A DNA stretch of 64,000 nt from positions 1,488,001 to 1,552,000 of the forward strand of contig NZ_CP021377.1 in NCBI RefSeq assembly GCF_002157895.1. Direction: 5' to 3'. The stretch is from Oceanisphaera profunda (GTDB taxonomy: Bacteria > Pseudomonadota > Gammaproteobacteria > Enterobacterales > Aeromonadaceae). The position numbers and the translations under genes were made by a program. How positions within the stretch are numbered: position 1 is the stretch's first letter; the number at the start of each line of letters is the position of its first letter. A model generated the notes under the pieces. The model was not told the DNA's origin. It was given only the letters and a program-made list of their open reading frames with translations, and did not search any database. This document shows positions 25,850-35,228 of this stretch, piece by piece.

Positions 25850-26971
25850 CTATTTTCCTGCTCTGGCCTGCTCAATATCGCTGGGTTGCACCAAATCTTT
25901 GGTGTTATTACCCCAAGCGTTACGCTCATAAGTGATCACGGCCGCCAATTCTTTGGTCGACAGCTGCTTATCAAAACTTTGCATGGCGGTGCCCGCTTTA
26001 CCGAACAGCACAATATGCAGGTGTGCCGCCTTATCATTTAAAATCAGCTCACTGCCTTTAAGAGCGGGGAATGCTCCGGCAATGCCTTCACCATTGGCCT
26101 GATGACATGCAGCACAAGTGCGCTGATATACCTGCTCACCCAGCGTCATTAATTCAGCTTCTGTTAACTGCGCCGCCAGCAATTCTTGCTCGGCAGCTTG
26201 TGTTTGCGCTTGCTTGGCTTGGGCATTTGCCAGCCAAGTATCAAATTCGGCGCCAGTTTTAGCTTCCACCACTATCGGCATAAAACCATGATCTTTGCCG
26301 CATAACTCGGCGCATTGACCACGATAGATGCCCGGCTCGTTAATGCGCGTCCAAGCTTCATTAATAAAGCCGGGCACCGCATCTTTTTTGATGGCAAACG
26401 CCGGCACCCACCAAGAATGGATGACATCATCAGAGGTAATTAAAAAGCGGATCTTACGATCTGTGGGCAACACTAACGGCCAATCGACTTCCAGCAGATA
26501 GTTCTCACCTTTGGCTACTTGGCCTTTAATTTGTTCGGGTAAGGTGCCGATACGGCTATAAAAGCCGACATCTTTCTCAAAGTAGCTGTAATGCCACTTC
26601 CACTGAGAGGCCGTGACTTGCACCGTGAGATCTGATTGGCTGGCATCTTCCATGGCGATTAAGGTATGCGTGGCCGGAATAGCCATGCTTATCAAGATAA
26701 CGAAGGGGATCAAAGTCCAGATGATTTCTACTTTGGTACTTTCGTGAAACTGTGCGGCTTTTGCCCCTTTGGCTTTGCGATGATGAATGATGGCCCAAAA
26801 CATAATGCCAAACACAATCACCCCAATCACCACACAGATCAGCAATATGGTCATGTGCAGGCCATACACTTTTTGGCTGATATCCGTCACGCCGGGGGTC
26901 ATATTCAAACGAGTTTGTGCTCGTAGCGGCAGGGTTATAAGTAAAGAAAACAGCAGCAGAATCGACTTCAC
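25850..26971 (-). CDS. coxB: Cytochrome c oxidase subunit II with fused cytochrome c domain (caa3 type)
   Basis: 373 residues starting at a GTG (26971) after GGGGGTG. A signal peptide (about 1-18), two membrane helices, then a cupredoxin domain with the CuA site (GQCAELCGKDHGFM; the His ligand is in VIHSWWVPAF). A C-terminal heme c domain (CAACH, distal Met in FGKAGTAMQSFD) is covalently attached, so electrons can enter without a separate cytochrome c, as in caa3 oxidases. The first gene of the oxidase operon; the spacer upstream holds inverted GTCGAC copies and a GTATT-CTT-AATAC hairpin. Confidence 0.95.
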   Translation of the reverse strand: MKSILLLFSLLITLPLRAQTRLNMTPGVTDISQKVYGLHMTILLICVVIGVIVFGIMFWAIIHHRKAKGAKAAQFHESTKVEIIWTLIPFVILISMAIPATHTLIAMEDASQSDLTVQVTASQWKWHYSYFEKDVGFYSRIGTLPEQIKGQVAKGENYLLEVDWPLVLPTDRKIRFLITSDDVIHSWWVPAFAIKKDAVPGFINEAWTRINEPGIYRGQCAELCGKDHGFMPIVVEAKTGAEFDTWLANAQAKQAQTQAAEQELLAAQLTEAELMTLGEQVYQRTCAACHQANGEGIAGAFPALKGSELILNDKAAHLHIVLFGKAGTAMQSFDKQLSTKELAAVITYERNAWGNNTKDLVQPSDIEQARAGK

Positions 26972-27113
26972 TACGCACCCCCAAGTTTCATCCTGAATAT
27001 TGGCGTTCTGACGTTCTGTGAATATGCGCGTCGACTCGTATTCTTAATACAGTACTGCGGTGTCGACGTTCAGAGTAAGTAAAGCATAGCTGAGCGATAT
27101 GTGAGGAATTTTT

Positions 27114-27236
27114 ATGCACAGGGGAAATAAGAGCAGCATGGCGATGTTGGCTAAGCGCTCAAAGTACACCTCTGAACAGAGGCAGATATGGCTTGCAGAG
27201 GGCGAGAAGCTCAGCAATAGAGCCAAAAAAGCGTGA
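27114..27236 (+). CDS. Candidate small basic protein, 40 residues
   Basis: An ATG at 27114 preceded by GAGGA at six bases, running to a TGA at 27236. The product is hydrophilic and basic (MHRGNKSSMAMLAKRSKYTS, then EQRQIWLAEGEKLSNRAKKA) with a helical second half. I know no family. Its last codons overlap the A-run of the lexA terminator on the other strand, which weakens the case. The candidate lies between the divergent cox operon and the end of lexA and has no partner gene. Confidence 0.4.
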   Translation: MHRGNKSSMAMLAKRSKYTSEQRQIWLAEGEKLSNRAKKA

Positions 27237-27260
27237 GCTCGCTGATGCTAGTCTCACGCT
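27225..27260 (-). terminator. Rho-independent terminator of lexA
   Basis: On the minus strand AGCGTGAG, a 15-base loop, CTCACGCT, then TTTTTT. It begins about 20 bp past the lexA stop. Confidence 0.8.
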
Positions 27261-27278
27261 AAAATATAAGATGACTTT

Positions 27279-27890
27279 TTAAAAGTCTGAGTTGCGGATC
27301 ACGCCTACGGCTAAGCCTTCGATGATCAGCTCTTGGCTACGCAAGTCAATTTCGATGGGGCTCAGCTCTTCGTTTTCTGGCAATAAGCTGACCTTATTAC
27401 CCTTACGTTGAAAGCGCTTCACCGTCACTTCATCGTCTAAACGTGCCACCACAACTTGGCCATTGCGCACTTCTTGCGTCTTATGTACCGCCAGTAGATC
27501 GCCATCCATAATACCGATGTTCTTCATGCTCATGCCTTGCACACGAAGCAAAAAATCGGCGGCCGGATGAAACAACGAGGGATCCAGCTGATAATGACTT
27601 TCTATGTGCTGTTGCGCCAAAATTGGCTCGCCTGCTGCTACACGGCCAATCAGTGGCAAGCCGGTTTCTTCTGGCTCATCTTCAATCAGACGAATGCCCC
27701 GAGAGGTACCCGGCATCATGGTAATTACGCCTTTTCTGGCCAGCGCTTTAAGGTGTTCTTCGGCGGCATTCGCGGATTTAAACCCCAAAATACCGGCAAT
27801 TTCGGCACGCGTTGGTGGCATACCGGTTTGCTGAATATGATCTTTAATAATCTCCAGTACCTGAGACTGGCGAAGCGTGAGCGCTTTCAT
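27279..27890 (-). CDS. lexA: SOS regulon repressor LexA
   Basis: 203 residues. N-terminal winged helix ([20 protein letters not shown]) and C-terminal S24 autoprotease domain. The self-cleavage site is Ala86-Gly87 (RVAAGEP), with the catalytic dyad Ser121 (QGMSMKN) and Lys158 (VTVKRF). RecA filaments trigger cleavage after DNA damage. Two SOS boxes directly upstream indicate autoregulation. It is followed by its own terminator. Confidence 0.98.
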   Translation of the reverse strand: MKALTLRQSQVLEIIKDHIQQTGMPPTRAEIAGILGFKSANAAEEHLKALARKGVITMMPGTSRGIRLIEDEPEETGLPLIGRVAAGEPILAQQHIESHYQLDPSLFHPAADFLLRVQGMSMKNIGIMDGDLLAVHKTQEVRNGQVVVARLDDEVTVKRFQRKGNKVSLLPENEELSPIEIDLRSQELIIEGLAVGVIRNSDF

Positions 27891-27897
27891 AAGGCAC

Positions 27898-27913
27898 CTG
27901 TTTTTATATACAG
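27898..27913 (-). promoter_or_regulatory. LexA box 1
   Basis: CTGTTTTTATATACAG, that is CTG-N10-CAG with the AT-rich centre of the gammaproteobacterial SOS consensus. Eight bases from the lexA start codon. Confidence 0.92.
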
Positions 27914-27917
27914 TTAA

Positions 27918-27933
27918 CTGTCAGTATATCCAG
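27918..27933 (-). promoter_or_regulatory. LexA box 2
   Basis: CTGTCAGTATATCCAG, CTG-N10-CAG, centred 20 bp from box 1. Paired boxes also precede E. coli lexA; the spacing would place two dimers on nearly the same helix face. Confidence 0.85.
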
Positions 27934-28023
27934 TATGTGCGACAGAGCAAGCATAAAATCCTGCGCCCGTCGTCTCAGCCTCAATCAGACCATTATTCTC
28001 TATTATCTACTGCTAACAATCGC

Positions 28024-28920
28024 TTAGAGCAAGGTCAATACTATGCCCACAAACACCAGCATGCCCACATAGTTGTTATTCAAGAAAGCCCGAAAACAAG
28101 CCCCACGCTCTCGGTCGCGGATCAGTCGCTGTTGAAATACAAATAAGCCTGCCGCACCTAATAAACTCCAATAAAAGAAGGCGCCCAAGGCAAAAGACTG
28201 ACCGGCCGCCACCAACAGCATTAGCGTCAGTAACTGCAATACGCCGACGATCAGCTTGTCGCGGCGACCAAACAAGATGGCGGTGGATTTAACGCCAATC
28301 TGCAAGTCGTCATCCCGATCCACCATGGCATACATGGTGTCGTAGGCAATGGTCCAGGTCAGGTTGGCGGCAAATAACAGCCACAAGCCTAGCGGTAAGC
28401 TGTTACTTTCTGCGGCAAAGGCCATAGGGATGGCCCACGAAAAAGCGATACCCAAAAACAATTGCGGCAAGTGGGTGTAGCGTTTCATAAAAGGATACAG
28501 CGCCGCCCAGCCAAGGCCGGCCACCGACAGTAATATGGTCAGCTTATTGGTGGTGAGCACCAGCAAGAAAGACATTCCCACCAACAAAGCAAAAAAACCC
28601 AGTGCTTGGCGCTCCGTTAGCTCACCCGTGACTAAAGGTCTGCCAACGGTACGTTTCACATGGCCATCAATATGCCTGTCCGCATAATCATTGATCACAC
28701 ACCCCGCCGAGCGCATCGAAAACACGCCCACGATAAACACTAACAGTAGCCACCAAGATGGGCGCCCATCACCGGCAATCCACAACGCCCATAAGGTCGG
28801 CCACAGCAGTAACAGCGTGCCTATGGGTTTATCGAGCCGAGCCAGTGCCATGTAGGCGCGCCATTTAGGTCGAGAAGGTGTAGGCACATTCGGTTTAGGT
28901 GCAGTAGAGGTGCGGATCAT
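28024..28920 (-). CDS. ubiA: 4-hydroxybenzoate octaprenyltransferase UbiA
   Basis: 298 residues, about eight to nine membrane helices. It prenylates 4-hydroxybenzoate in ubiquinone synthesis. The two aspartate motifs are present: [18 protein letters not shown] and [17 protein letters not shown]. The open frame extends 32 codons upstream into ubiC in another frame; the ATG at 28920 ([10 protein letters not shown]) is chosen, as it starts 5 bp after the ubiC stop. Forms a ubiC-ubiA operon. Confidence 0.95.
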   Translation of the reverse strand: MIRTSTAPKPNVPTPSRPKWRAYMALARLDKPIGTLLLLWPTLWALWIAGDGRPSWWLLLVFIVGVFSMRSAGCVINDYADRHIDGHVKRTVGRPLVTGELTERQALGFFALLVGMSFLLVLTTNKLTILLSVAGLGWAALYPFMKRYTHLPQLFLGIAFSWAIPMAFAAESNSLPLGLWLLFAANLTWTIAYDTMYAMVDRDDDLQIGVKSTAILFGRRDKLIVGVLQLLTLMLLVAAGQSFALGAFFYWSLLGAAGLFVFQQRLIRDRERGACFRAFLNNNYVGMLVFVGIVLTLL

Positions 28921-28925
28921 GACAT

Positions 28926-29498
28926 TTACTCTTGATAAGGACTGGCGGCGGGCAAAAACAATTCGCTTACTAGCACGCTCGCCTGGGGAATGGCCAATAC
29001 CGAGCGGCGCGCCCACAGTGGTCGATTGGGATGCATATTAAGCGGAGAAGGGTGAACTTGTTGTGTTAACTGTTGGGACTCAAGTGCCGTTAACTGGGCA
29101 AATTCAAACTGACTGCGCATTAATTGAGGATGGTCGAACAATAATTCGCCCAAGGCTTTTTGCCCTAAGCCGCCCAGCGCAGGCACGGCTTGCAGCGCGG
29201 TATTAGAATACAGTGAGCTGGCATAAATCCAGGGTTGCTCATCGCATAACAGCAAGACTTCGCGACAATAGCCGTGAGTTTCACCTAACCAGTTTGCTTG
29301 GCTTGGCGTCAACGACACATTCGCACGAGTGTTTAGTAACTGCACCCGAAACTGTTTACAGTGCTGGCGTAAACGAGCGGTTAAGGAGCCGGTATCCTGC
29401 AACCAGTGGCTAAGACTGGAATTAGAATCAGCAGTAGAAGCAAGCTGAACAGGAGCGGCAAACTGCCAACGCCAATGGGCATCCAAGGTCGTATTCAC
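28926..29498 (-). CDS. ubiC: Chorismate lyase UbiC
   Basis: 190 residues, starting at GTG. It converts chorismate to 4-hydroxybenzoate and pyruvate, supplying UbiA. Family blocks: [19 protein letters not shown] (product-binding Arg) and [11 protein letters not shown] with the C-terminal Glu. The N-terminus [11 protein letters not shown] resembles the family but is diverged, and the middle is poorly conserved, as is normal for UbiC. Confidence 0.9.
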   Translation of the reverse strand: MNTTLDAHWRWQFAAPVQLASTADSNSSLSHWLQDTGSLTARLRQHCKQFRVQLLNTRANVSLTPSQANWLGETHGYCREVLLLCDEQPWIYASSLYSNTALQAVPALGGLGQKALGELLFDHPQLMRSQFEFAQLTALESQQLTQQVHPSPLNMHPNRPLWARRSVLAIPQASVLVSELFLPAASPYQE

Positions 29499-29630
29499 GG
29501 GTATTGCCTAACGCTGAGGAGATAAGACATAGATCTTAATGACAGTTTTAATTCTGAAAAACACGTATTCACTTGACCGGCTCACACTTTGTTTAAACAA
29601 TAGCCATATTATTCAGTTAGAAGGCTTACG

Positions 29631-30023
29631 ATGTTTCGCATAATCGCACTCTGTATTCTGTTCACCACGGCTCAACTTCAGGCTGAAGAAGCCACCACCG
29701 AAGGTCCGTTATATTACACCATAGAGCCTGACATTATTACTAACTACCATAACTCGGGCCAAACCTTGGGTTATATTCGGGTTACGGTGGATTTAATGCT
29801 AGAAAGTACCGATAAAATGCCCCTCGTTGAGCAGCATATTCCACTATTACGTGATGCCATCAATAGCCTGTTAGCCGAACAAGACCAACAACAAATTCGC
29901 TCACTCACCTTGCGTGAGCAACTAGCCAGCCAAGGCTTACAGCGCCTCAACGATCTCTTACTCAAAGAAACCGGTGAAACGCCGATTCGTCGGCTGTTAT
30001 TTACCAAGTTTTTATATCAATAA
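29631..30023 (+). CDS. FliL-like flagellar basal body-associated family protein (exported)
   Basis: 130 residues with a signal peptide (about 1-18, ending LQA) rather than the membrane anchor of true FliL. The remainder fits the FliL fold: YYTIEPDIITNY, GYIRVTVDLML, then VEQHIPLLRDAINSLLAEQ and the closing ETPIRRLLFTKFLYQ. Several gammaproteobacteria carry such lone FliL homologues beside glpG and ubiC, outside flagellar operons. Function unknown. It is convergent with glpG, separated by 10 bp without a visible terminator. Confidence 0.85.
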   Translation: MFRIIALCILFTTAQLQAEEATTEGPLYYTIEPDIITNYHNSGQTLGYIRVTVDLMLESTDKMPLVEQHIPLLRDAINSLLAEQDQQQIRSLTLREQLASQGLQRLNDLLLKETGETPIRRLLFTKFLYQ

Positions 30024-30033
30024 GCGACCAGCA

Positions 30034-30867
30034 CTAAATTTGTGCGCGTTTGCGATCTAGCACCGCTTGTAACAAACCAATCAGACCGCCACCCAAGTGA
30101 GCTAAATTGGCCACGTTGCCCAAAACGCCGACAAAACCCAGTACCAGCCAGATAACCATCAGCACTGCCATCCCATCTGGCAAGCTCATGCCGCCCGCGG
30201 GGTTTAAGCGCCCCGACAGCCACACATAAGCCAACAAGGCATACACTACACCGGATAAACCGCCAAAATATGGCCCACTCACCCAAAACTGCATCAGATT
30301 GGGCAATATGCCCGCCACCAGCAGTATTAATAGCAAACGACCCGAGCCCCGCACACGCTCCACCATACCGGCCAAATACCACCACCAGAATAAGTTAAAC
30401 ACCAGGTGCTCTAAGCTAAAATGTAACAGCGCGGGCGTAAAAGCGCGCCACAGCTCTAAGCCCATTAACTGACTTAATTGCGGCGGAAAGGATAGCCAAG
30501 CCAGTACCGGTAGCCCGAGCGCTTTGCCCACATAAATCAGCAAACAGGCGACAAACACACTTAAGTTGAGCGGCCCGGTGCGACTCAGCAGCTGGCCGAA
30601 GAGGCCACTTTTGCGGTCATTAGGAGCAAACTGCACTTGCGTATCACCATGCAGCCAAGCGGCTTCTTGATAGCGCGCATGCCAAGGCTCGGCCATAAAG
30701 CGCAGTACTTCGGGCTCAGCCTTCGGCCAAAGCGTTTCATCCACCAGCCAAATGCTGGCCCGATGCTGATCGTCTAGGGTCAACTCGCAATGCAAACCAA
30801 GGGCCGCCAGATAATCGACAAAGGATTGCGCCCGTCTGGGATCATCCAGCACCAACAGCAATTTCAT
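30034..30867 (-). CDS. glpG: Rhomboid intramembrane serine protease GlpG
   Basis: 277 residues. A cytoplasmic N-terminal domain (1-65) precedes six membrane helices. The catalytic dyad is the Ser of GGLSGVVYALL and the His of NLAHLGGGLIG; the HFSLEHLVFNLFWWWYLAG helix has the conserved His/Asn oxyanion residues. The frame starts 11 codons earlier, but MKLLLVLDD at 30867 is the natural start and shares one base with the glpE stop (TAATG). Substrates are unknown here. Confidence 0.95.
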   Translation of the reverse strand: MKLLLVLDDPRRAQSFVDYLAALGLHCELTLDDQHRASIWLVDETLWPKAEPEVLRFMAEPWHARYQEAAWLHGDTQVQFAPNDRKSGLFGQLLSRTGPLNLSVFVACLLIYVGKALGLPVLAWLSFPPQLSQLMGLELWRAFTPALLHFSLEHLVFNLFWWWYLAGMVERVRGSGRLLLILLVAGILPNLMQFWVSGPYFGGLSGVVYALLAYVWLSGRLNPAGGMSLPDGMAVLMVIWLVLGFVGVLGNVANLAHLGGGLIGLLQAVLDRKRAQI

Positions 30868-31184
30868 TAGGCTGCAACCACAGGCTGAGTGCGGCGCCAA
30901 GCTTCAAAACCGCCATCTAAGCTGTAGACTTCTTCAAAACCTTGTTCGATTAAATACTGTGCCGCCCCTTGGCTGCTCACGCCGTGATAACACATCACTA
31001 TGATGGGCGTCTCGTAATCCACCTCATTGGTAAACGCCACTAAGGTGTCGTTGGTCAGATGATAAGACTGCTCTACATGAGCGAGCGCAAAAGACTGGGG
31101 ATCGCGGGTATCCACTAAACGAGCTTGGCCTTGCGCCAATAGATTTTGGGCTTCATCAACAGAAATATGGGCAAACTGCTCCAT
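30867..31184 (-). CDS. glpE: Thiosulfate sulfurtransferase GlpE (single rhodanese domain)
   Basis: 105 residues, one rhodanese domain. The active-site loop is MCYHGVSS with Cys65, the same position as in E. coli GlpE. It moves sulfane sulfur from thiosulfate to cyanide or thioredoxin in vitro; the physiological acceptor is unclear. It is translationally coupled to glpG. The glpR gene usually in this operon is not present. Confidence 0.95.
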   Translation of the reverse strand: MEQFAHISVDEAQNLLAQGQARLVDTRDPQSFALAHVEQSYHLTNDTLVAFTNEVDYETPIIVMCYHGVSSQGAAQYLIEQGFEEVYSLDGGFEAWRRTQPVVAA

Positions 31185-31287
31185 GGTGAACTCCTCACAT
31201 AAATTTAAGCCAGTTTACCCAATCTCCACTTCCTTGGCATTAGCTGCTTTAAACTGTGACACAGTGCAAAGCTAACAGCGGTATTTT

Positions 31288-31992
31288 TTAGCCGCCTAAA
31301 TACGCTTGTCGCACTTGTTCATTCACCAGTAATGCCGCGCCGGTATCTGCCAAAATAATACGTCCATTTTCTAGTACATAGCCGCGGTCGGCCAGCTGCA
31401 GTGCTTGGTTAGCATTTTGTTCAACTAAAAAAATAGTCATGCCTTTTTCAGCTCTGAGCCGCGCTATGGTGGCAAAAATCTGAGTAATGATAATCGGTGC
31501 TAAGCCCAGCGAAGGCTCATCCAACAGTAGTAAGCGCGGCTTACTCATTAAGGCTCGGCCAATGGCCAGCATTTGCTGTTCACCGCCAGACATAGTGCCG
31601 GCACGTTGCTGCATCCGCTCTTTCAGGCGCGGAAACATCACATACACCTCGGCTAACAGCTCTGCATGTTCGCGCTTATCGACGAAAAATGCCCCCATAT
31701 AGAGATTTTCTTCCACCGTAAGCCGCGAAAAGATACGCCGCCCTTCCGGCACTATGGCGATGTCTTTGCGCATAATAGAGGCGGTATCAAGCCCAGTGAG
31801 ATCTTGGCCTTCAAACACCACTCGCCCTTGGCTCGGTTTAGGATCACCACAAATAGTCATCATTAAGGTGGTTTTACCGGCACCATTGGCACCAATTAAG
31901 GTAACAATTTCGCCCTGTTCGATATGCACGGTTACATCATTCAGCGCCTGAATCTTGCCGTAGCCCGCATTTATATTATCCACATGCAGCAT
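31288..31992 (-). CDS. livF: Branched-chain amino acid ABC transporter ATPase LivF
   Basis: 234 residues. Walker A GANGAGKTT, signature MSGGEQQMLAIGRALM, Walker B LLLLDEPSLGLAP, H-loop in FLVEQNA. With LivG it powers uptake through LivHM. The leader between livG and livF is a 17-bp repeat array, so it is the one gene in this operon not directly coupled to its upstream neighbour. Confidence 0.96.
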   Translation of the reverse strand: MLHVDNINAGYGKIQALNDVTVHIEQGEIVTLIGANGAGKTTLMMTICGDPKPSQGRVVFEGQDLTGLDTASIMRKDIAIVPEGRRIFSRLTVEENLYMGAFFVDKREHAELLAEVYVMFPRLKERMQQRAGTMSGGEQQMLAIGRALMSKPRLLLLDEPSLGLAPIIITQIFATIARLRAEKGMTIFLVEQNANQALQLADRGYVLENGRIILADTGAALLVNEQVRQAYLGG

Positions 31993-32010
31993 GTTCAGGT
32001 TTCTCCCCTA

Positions 32011-32109
32011 TTCTGCTTTCAGCCATATTTAGCTTTCGCCATGTCTAATTTTCACCCCTGACTAACTTTCGCCCCTGTTTAGCTTTCACCCATGTTCAAC
32101 TCTCACCTA
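32011..32109 (-). repeat. 17-bp tandem repeat array from the livG stop into the livF leader
   Basis: Units on the plus strand: TAGCTTTCGCCATGTC, TAATTTTCACCCCTGAC, TAACTTTCGCCCCTGTT, TAGCTTTCACCCATGTT, with partial units at both ends. The stop codon of livG lies inside the last unit. Confidence 0.75.
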
Positions 32110-32860
32110 GATAGGCTTTGATCACCTCGGTATTATTACGCACTTGCTCAGGTGTGCCTTCGGCCAAGGGCCGGCCTTGATTCACCACATAGATATAATC
32201 AGAAATACCCATTACTAACTTCATATCGTGCTCAATCAACAAGATGCTCACGCCTTCGTTATCACGCAAGTCACGGATCAAACCATTGAGCTCATGAGTT
32301 TCATTTGGGTTGAGACCGGCGGCTGGCTCGTCCAGCATTAATAATTGCGGCCGTGCAGCCATGCAGCGCACGATTTCTAGCCGCCGCTGCTGACCGTAAG
32401 ACAAGTTATCTGCGGTGCGATTGGCAAACTCGGTGAGTCGTACTTTTTCTAACCAGTAATGGGCTAACGCTAGCCCTTCGCGCTCTGAGCGCCGAAAGTT
32501 GGGGGTTTTAAATAATCCCGCTAAAAAACCGGTATTAAGATGATGGTGCTGGGCCACTAACAGATTTTCTAGCACCGTCATTTCTTTAAATAAACGCACA
32601 TGCTGAAAGGTGCGCACCATGCCAAGGCGAGCAATTTTAAAGCCCGGCATGCCGGCGATGGCATGGCCCTTAAACTGTACTTGGCCATTACTGGGCCGAT
32701 AAAAACCCGATAAGCAGTTAAAAATAGTGGTTTTTCCGGCGCCATTGGGGCCAATAATGGAGACTATTTGCCGCTCTTGTAGGCTGAGCGCCACTTGGTC
32801 GACAGCCACCAAACCGCCGAAGCGCATGCTGAGATCGGAAACGGTTAATAAGGCGCTCAT
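32096..32860 (-). CDS. livG: Branched-chain amino acid ABC transporter ATPase LivG
   Basis: 254 residues. Walker [10 protein letters not shown], signature [15 protein letters not shown], Walker [14 protein letters not shown]-loop [12 protein letters not shown]. The long insert after the Q-loop, as seen in LivG proteins, is present. It overlaps the livM stop by 4 bp (ATGA). Confidence 0.96.
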   Translation of the reverse strand: MSALLTVSDLSMRFGGLVAVDQVALSLQERQIVSIIGPNGAGKTTIFNCLSGFYRPSNGQVQFKGHAIAGMPGFKIARLGMVRTFQHVRLFKEMTVLENLLVAQHHHLNTGFLAGLFKTPNFRRSEREGLALAHYWLEKVRLTEFANRTADNLSYGQQRRLEIVRCMAARPQLLMLDEPAAGLNPNETHELNGLIRDLRDNEGVSILLIEHDMKLVMGISDYIYVVNQGRPLAEGTPEQVRNNTEVIKAYLGES

Positions 32861-34098
32861 GGTTTTAGCTCCATATGTGGTCTGTGCATCGGCAACAAAC
32901 CTTGTGGTCGCCAGATCATCATCAGCACCATCAATAAGCCAAATAACAGCATTCGATACTCGTTAAATTCGCGGGTCAGCTCCGGCAATATGGTCATCAC
33001 TATGGCCGCTAACACCACGCCTATTTGTGAGCCCATGCCGCCCAACACCACTATGGCTAAGATAATGGCCGACTCAATAAACACGAACGACTCTGGGCTA
33101 ATAAAGCCTTGGCGTGCCGCGAAAAAACTGCCCGCAAAACCCGCAAAGGCAGCACCTATGGTAAAGGCACTGAGTTTGATTAAGGTGGGATTTAAGCCCA
33201 GCGAACGGCAAGCAATTTCATCTTCGCGCAGGGCTTCCCAGGCGCGGCCGATGGGCATACGCAACAGACGATTGATCACGAAGATGGTGAACACCACCAA
33301 GATCAACGCCAATAAATAGAGGAAAATCACCTTATGATTGGAGTTATAGGCAATATTAAAAAATTCGTGAAAGGTGTTGTCACCGCGGCGTTCAAATTGC
33401 AGGCCAAATAAGGTGGGTTTAGGAATGCCGGCAATGCCATTGGGGCCACCGGTTATCTCGGTCATATTATTAAGTAAGATACGAATAATCTCACCAAAGC
33501 CCAGCGTCACTATCGCCAGATAATCACCGCGCAAGCGCAATACCGGAAAGCCGAGCAAGAAACCAAATAAAGCGGCCATGGCACCAGAAATTAACAAGCA
33601 GGTCCAAAAGTCGAGCCCAAAATAGGCATTGAGCAGCGCATAGCTATAAGCGCCTACCGCATAAAAGGCCACATAGCCTAAATCCAATAAGCCCGCCAAT
33701 CCCACCACTACGTTTAGCCCTAAGCCCAGCATCACATAAATTAGGGTTAAGGTGGCCAGATCTACCGCACCGCGAGAGCCCATAAAAGGCCAGATCAGTA
33801 AGGTAGCGAGCACCAATACCGTCATCATACGATACAAACCCGGCCGCTCTTCTGGGGCTGGCAGTGCAAAGCTGCCTTTACGGTCTAACACAGACCTTAG
33901 CCCTTGGCGTAATCGTGCGTGCAGCAGCTGAACTACAAACACTAACCCCGCTCCCAGCGCCAGCCATTGCCAAGTGCTGTTTAGGCGATTAGTGACCACC
34001 AATTGTGTGCCTTCAGTTTCGAGTCGAAAACCCATTAACCAACCGGCTAATACTAAGAATAATAGGCTAGCCATCGCCGCCGCTTGTAAAGTCCTCAT
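32857..34098 (-). CDS. livM: Branched-chain amino acid ABC permease LivM
   Basis: 413 residues with about ten membrane helices. An N-terminal extension of about 95 residues with two helices precedes the BPD_transp_2 domain ([26 protein letters not shown]-type entry), as in E. coli LivM (425). The coupling loop is [20 protein letters not shown]. It overlaps livH and livG by 4 bp each, so H-M-G are translationally coupled. Confidence 0.95.
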   Translation of the reverse strand: MRTLQAAAMASLLFLVLAGWLMGFRLETEGTQLVVTNRLNSTWQWLALGAGLVFVVQLLHARLRQGLRSVLDRKGSFALPAPEERPGLYRMMTVLVLATLLIWPFMGSRGAVDLATLTLIYVMLGLGLNVVVGLAGLLDLGYVAFYAVGAYSYALLNAYFGLDFWTCLLISGAMAALFGFLLGFPVLRLRGDYLAIVTLGFGEIIRILLNNMTEITGGPNGIAGIPKPTLFGLQFERRGDNTFHEFFNIAYNSNHKVIFLYLLALILVVFTIFVINRLLRMPIGRAWEALREDEIACRSLGLNPTLIKLSAFTIGAAFAGFAGSFFAARQGFISPESFVFIESAIILAIVVLGGMGSQIGVVLAAIVMTILPELTREFNEYRMLLFGLLMVLMMIWRPQGLLPMHRPHMELKP

Positions 34099-35018
34099 AC
34101 TTTTTCTACCTCCGGCTTACCTAAGATGCCGGTCGGCATAAATAACAACACCGCAATCAGCAAGCCAAATGAGACTACGTCTTTGTATTCAGTGCTGAAG
34201 TATGCGCCTGTCATGGCTTCGGTGACCCCTAATAAAACGCCACCAATTACAGCACCTGGAATACTCCCAATGCCGCCTAACACAGCCGCAGTAAAGGCTT
34301 TTAGTCCCGCCATAAAACCAATATAAGGGTTAATAACCCCATAATAAGAGCCGAGCAACACGCCTGCCACCGCAGCCAGTGCCGCCCCGATGACGAAGGT
34401 TAAGGAGATCACCGTATTACTGTTGATACCGAGCAAATTCGCCATCTTAAGGTCTTCGGCGCAGGCACGACAGGCGCGGCCCATGCGCGAACGAGAGATA
34501 AACAAAGACAAGAGCGCCATGGTCACTAAGGTGACGGCGAAGATAATTAACTGCATATAAGACAAAGACGCCTGAAAGTCGCCCTCGCCAAAGTTCCAGC
34601 CACCCGAGATCAAACGCGGCATAGCTACATCTCGCGAGCCTTGAAAAAGCCGCATCATATTTTGTAAAAATATCGACATACCGATGGCTGAAATCAGGGC
34701 GATCAGTCGTTTACTGCCGCGCAGTGGCCGATAAGCCACACGTTCGATGGAGTAGCCATACACACTGGTGATAATAATGCTCGCCAAAAAGGCCGCGGTT
34801 AGTAGCAGTAAGGTGCTATCGATACCCAGCATAAGTAAGCCGGTCATCACCATAAAAGAAGCGTACGCCCCTATCATATACACCTCGCCGTGAGCGAAGT
34901 TGATCATACCGATAATGCCATACACCATGGTATAACCAATGGCGATCAGGGCATAAGTGCTGCCTATGGTGAGGCCATTAAGTAATTGCTGAGTGAAATA
35001 CAGAAAGGGCTCAGACAT
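34095..35018 (-). CDS. livH: Branched-chain amino acid ABC permease LivH
   Basis: 307 residues (E. coli 308), about eight membrane helices. The ATG at 35018 ([16 protein letters not shown]) follows AAGGAAA and matches the family start; 13 earlier codons are not used. Conserved: [40 protein letters not shown] (coupling loop), [13 protein letters not shown]. It partners LivM in the membrane. Confidence 0.96.
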   Translation of the reverse strand: MSEPFLYFTQQLLNGLTIGSTYALIAIGYTMVYGIIGMINFAHGEVYMIGAYASFMVMTGLLMLGIDSTLLLLTAAFLASIIITSVYGYSIERVAYRPLRGSKRLIALISAIGMSIFLQNMMRLFQGSRDVAMPRLISGGWNFGEGDFQASLSYMQLIIFAVTLVTMALLSLFISRSRMGRACRACAEDLKMANLLGINSNTVISLTFVIGAALAAVAGVLLGSYYGVINPYIGFMAGLKAFTAAVLGGIGSIPGAVIGGVLLGVTEAMTGAYFSTEYKDVVSFGLLIAVLLFMPTGILGKPEVEKV

Positions 35019-35117
35019 ACAACGTTTCCTTGTCGTAAGAGCAGGTCTTAAGCGCACGCGAGAGCAGGCTTAAATAAGGTAGCAACGCGGGCTCATAACA
35101 TCCTAGCCGCTGACTCA

Positions 35118-35144
35118 CTGAGCTCGCCCTTAAAGCGAGCTCAG
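35118..35144 (-). other. Stem-loop in the livK-livH spacer
   Basis: Perfect ten-pair stem CTGAGCTCGC / GCGAGCTCAG with a 7-nt loop. There is no T run on the minus strand, so rather than a terminator it may act as an mRNA 3' stabiliser for livK, which is usually needed in excess over the permease. Confidence 0.5.
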
Positions 35145-35160
35145 CAGAGTTACACTAGCG

Positions 35161-35228
35161 CGGTTATATTTACCTAGTTACATTTTTCTAGTCACATGGC
35201 CTAGTTATATGACCCAGTTACATTTGCG
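35161..35228 (-). repeat. 14-bp tandem repeat array at the livK 3' end
   Basis: Units on the plus strand: CTAGTTACATTTTT, CTAGTCACATGGC, CTAGTTATATGACC, CAGTTACATTTGCG. The last unit contains the livK stop codon, so the array starts exactly at the end of the gene. Confidence 0.7.
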
